Shown here: positions 58,465 through 58,495 of the stretch, piece by piece | Numbering within the stretch: the stretch's first letter is position 1 | Layout of the letters: each line of letters starts with the position of its first letter | From: Solirubrobacterales bacterium | Lineage (GTDB): Bacteria; Actinomycetota; Thermoleophilia; Solirubrobacterales; 70-9 | Assembly (NCBI GenBank): GCA_017304845.1 | Contig: JAFKLL010000020.1 | Coordinates: 1 to 58,495, forward strand | Direction of reading: 5' to 3' | Length of the DNA stretch: 58,495 bases | Made by a program: the position numbers and the translations under genes | The notes under the pieces: generated by a model | The model's database searches: none | What the model saw: the letters and a program-made list of their open reading frames with translations, nothing else | Told to the model about the DNA's origin: nothing

Positions 58465-58495
58465 CAGATTCGCGCCACATGGCGCACCGAATCTG
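58465..58495 (+). terminator. hairpin after rlmN, at the window edge
   Basis: CAGATTCG (58465-58472) pairs with CGAATCTG (58488-58495), inner CGCC/GGCG with a 3-nt bulge. Its 3' context is outside the window. Confidence 0.6.

Overview
The window is high-GC DNA with dense genes, frequent GTG/TTG starts and ATGA/GTGA/TTGA stop-start overlaps. Several protein types (a collagen-like surface protein with '[18 protein letters not shown]'-type repeats, CARDB-like secreted modules, a glutathionyl-hydroquinone-reductase homologue, DHA2 exporters) point to an actinobacterium, most likely of the Thermoleophilia/Solirubrobacterales. This assignment is inference from protein style. I see no rRNA, tRNA, CRISPR array, insertion sequence or phage genes.

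Layout. (1) 1-17 kb, housekeeping and stress: the end of an OatA-like acyltransferase, a universal stress protein, the ribosome-associated ABC-F protein EttA, a collagen-like surface protein, an ArsR regulator with a SulP transporter, two DHA2 exporters, a DsbA/FrnE-like protein, a TetR regulator converging on a haloalkane dehalogenase, an arylsulfotransferase-family protein, and a DUF4239 membrane protein coupled to a substrate-binding lipoprotein. (2) 17-26 kb, organosulfur use: an SsuE-type FMN reductase, a flavin reductase fused to an FAD/NAD(P)-binding oxidoreductase, a Xi-class GST, and SsuC-SsuA-SsuB-SsuD for uptake and desulfonation of alkanesulfonates. A secreted protein gene is inserted on the other strand. 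(3) 26-27.4 kb: a small protein behind a perfect LexA-type box, and two paralogous XRE regulators with duplicated control regions. (4) 27.5-33 kb: an oligopeptide ABC transporter (fused dual ATPase, two permeases, binding lipoprotein). (5) 32.9-34.9 kb: methyltransferase, a 20-residue peptide ORF ending in Gly-Gly, a strong hairpin, then an E1/ThiF-like adenylating enzyme. This resembles a microcin C/pantocin-type peptide-modification operon. It is divergent from an ECF sigma factor overlapping an ArsR-like regulator.

(6) 36-40.8 kb: seven tandem genes for small secreted proteins with four invariant cysteines; an eighth lies at 57 kb. They are served by five near-identical promoters (TTGAC-type -35, 17-nt spacer, TCTACT/TCTAAT-type -10). 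Each promoter is followed by an about 84-nt leader that folds into the same basal stem plus two internal hairpins, with compensatory base changes between copies. I cannot match this RNA to a known riboswitch class; it is the strongest candidate here for an undescribed cis-regulatory element. (7) 41-54 kb: large secreted proteins, namely an FG-GAP propeller protein, a CARDB-tailed protein and three paralogous S15/CocE-type serine hydrolases, with a membrane protein between. Strong hairpin terminators separate most units. (8) 54-58.4 kb: an ABC-2 exporter whose ATPase and permease genes flank a coupled beta-hydroxyacid dehydrogenase gene, the eighth four-cysteine secreted protein, and rlmN.
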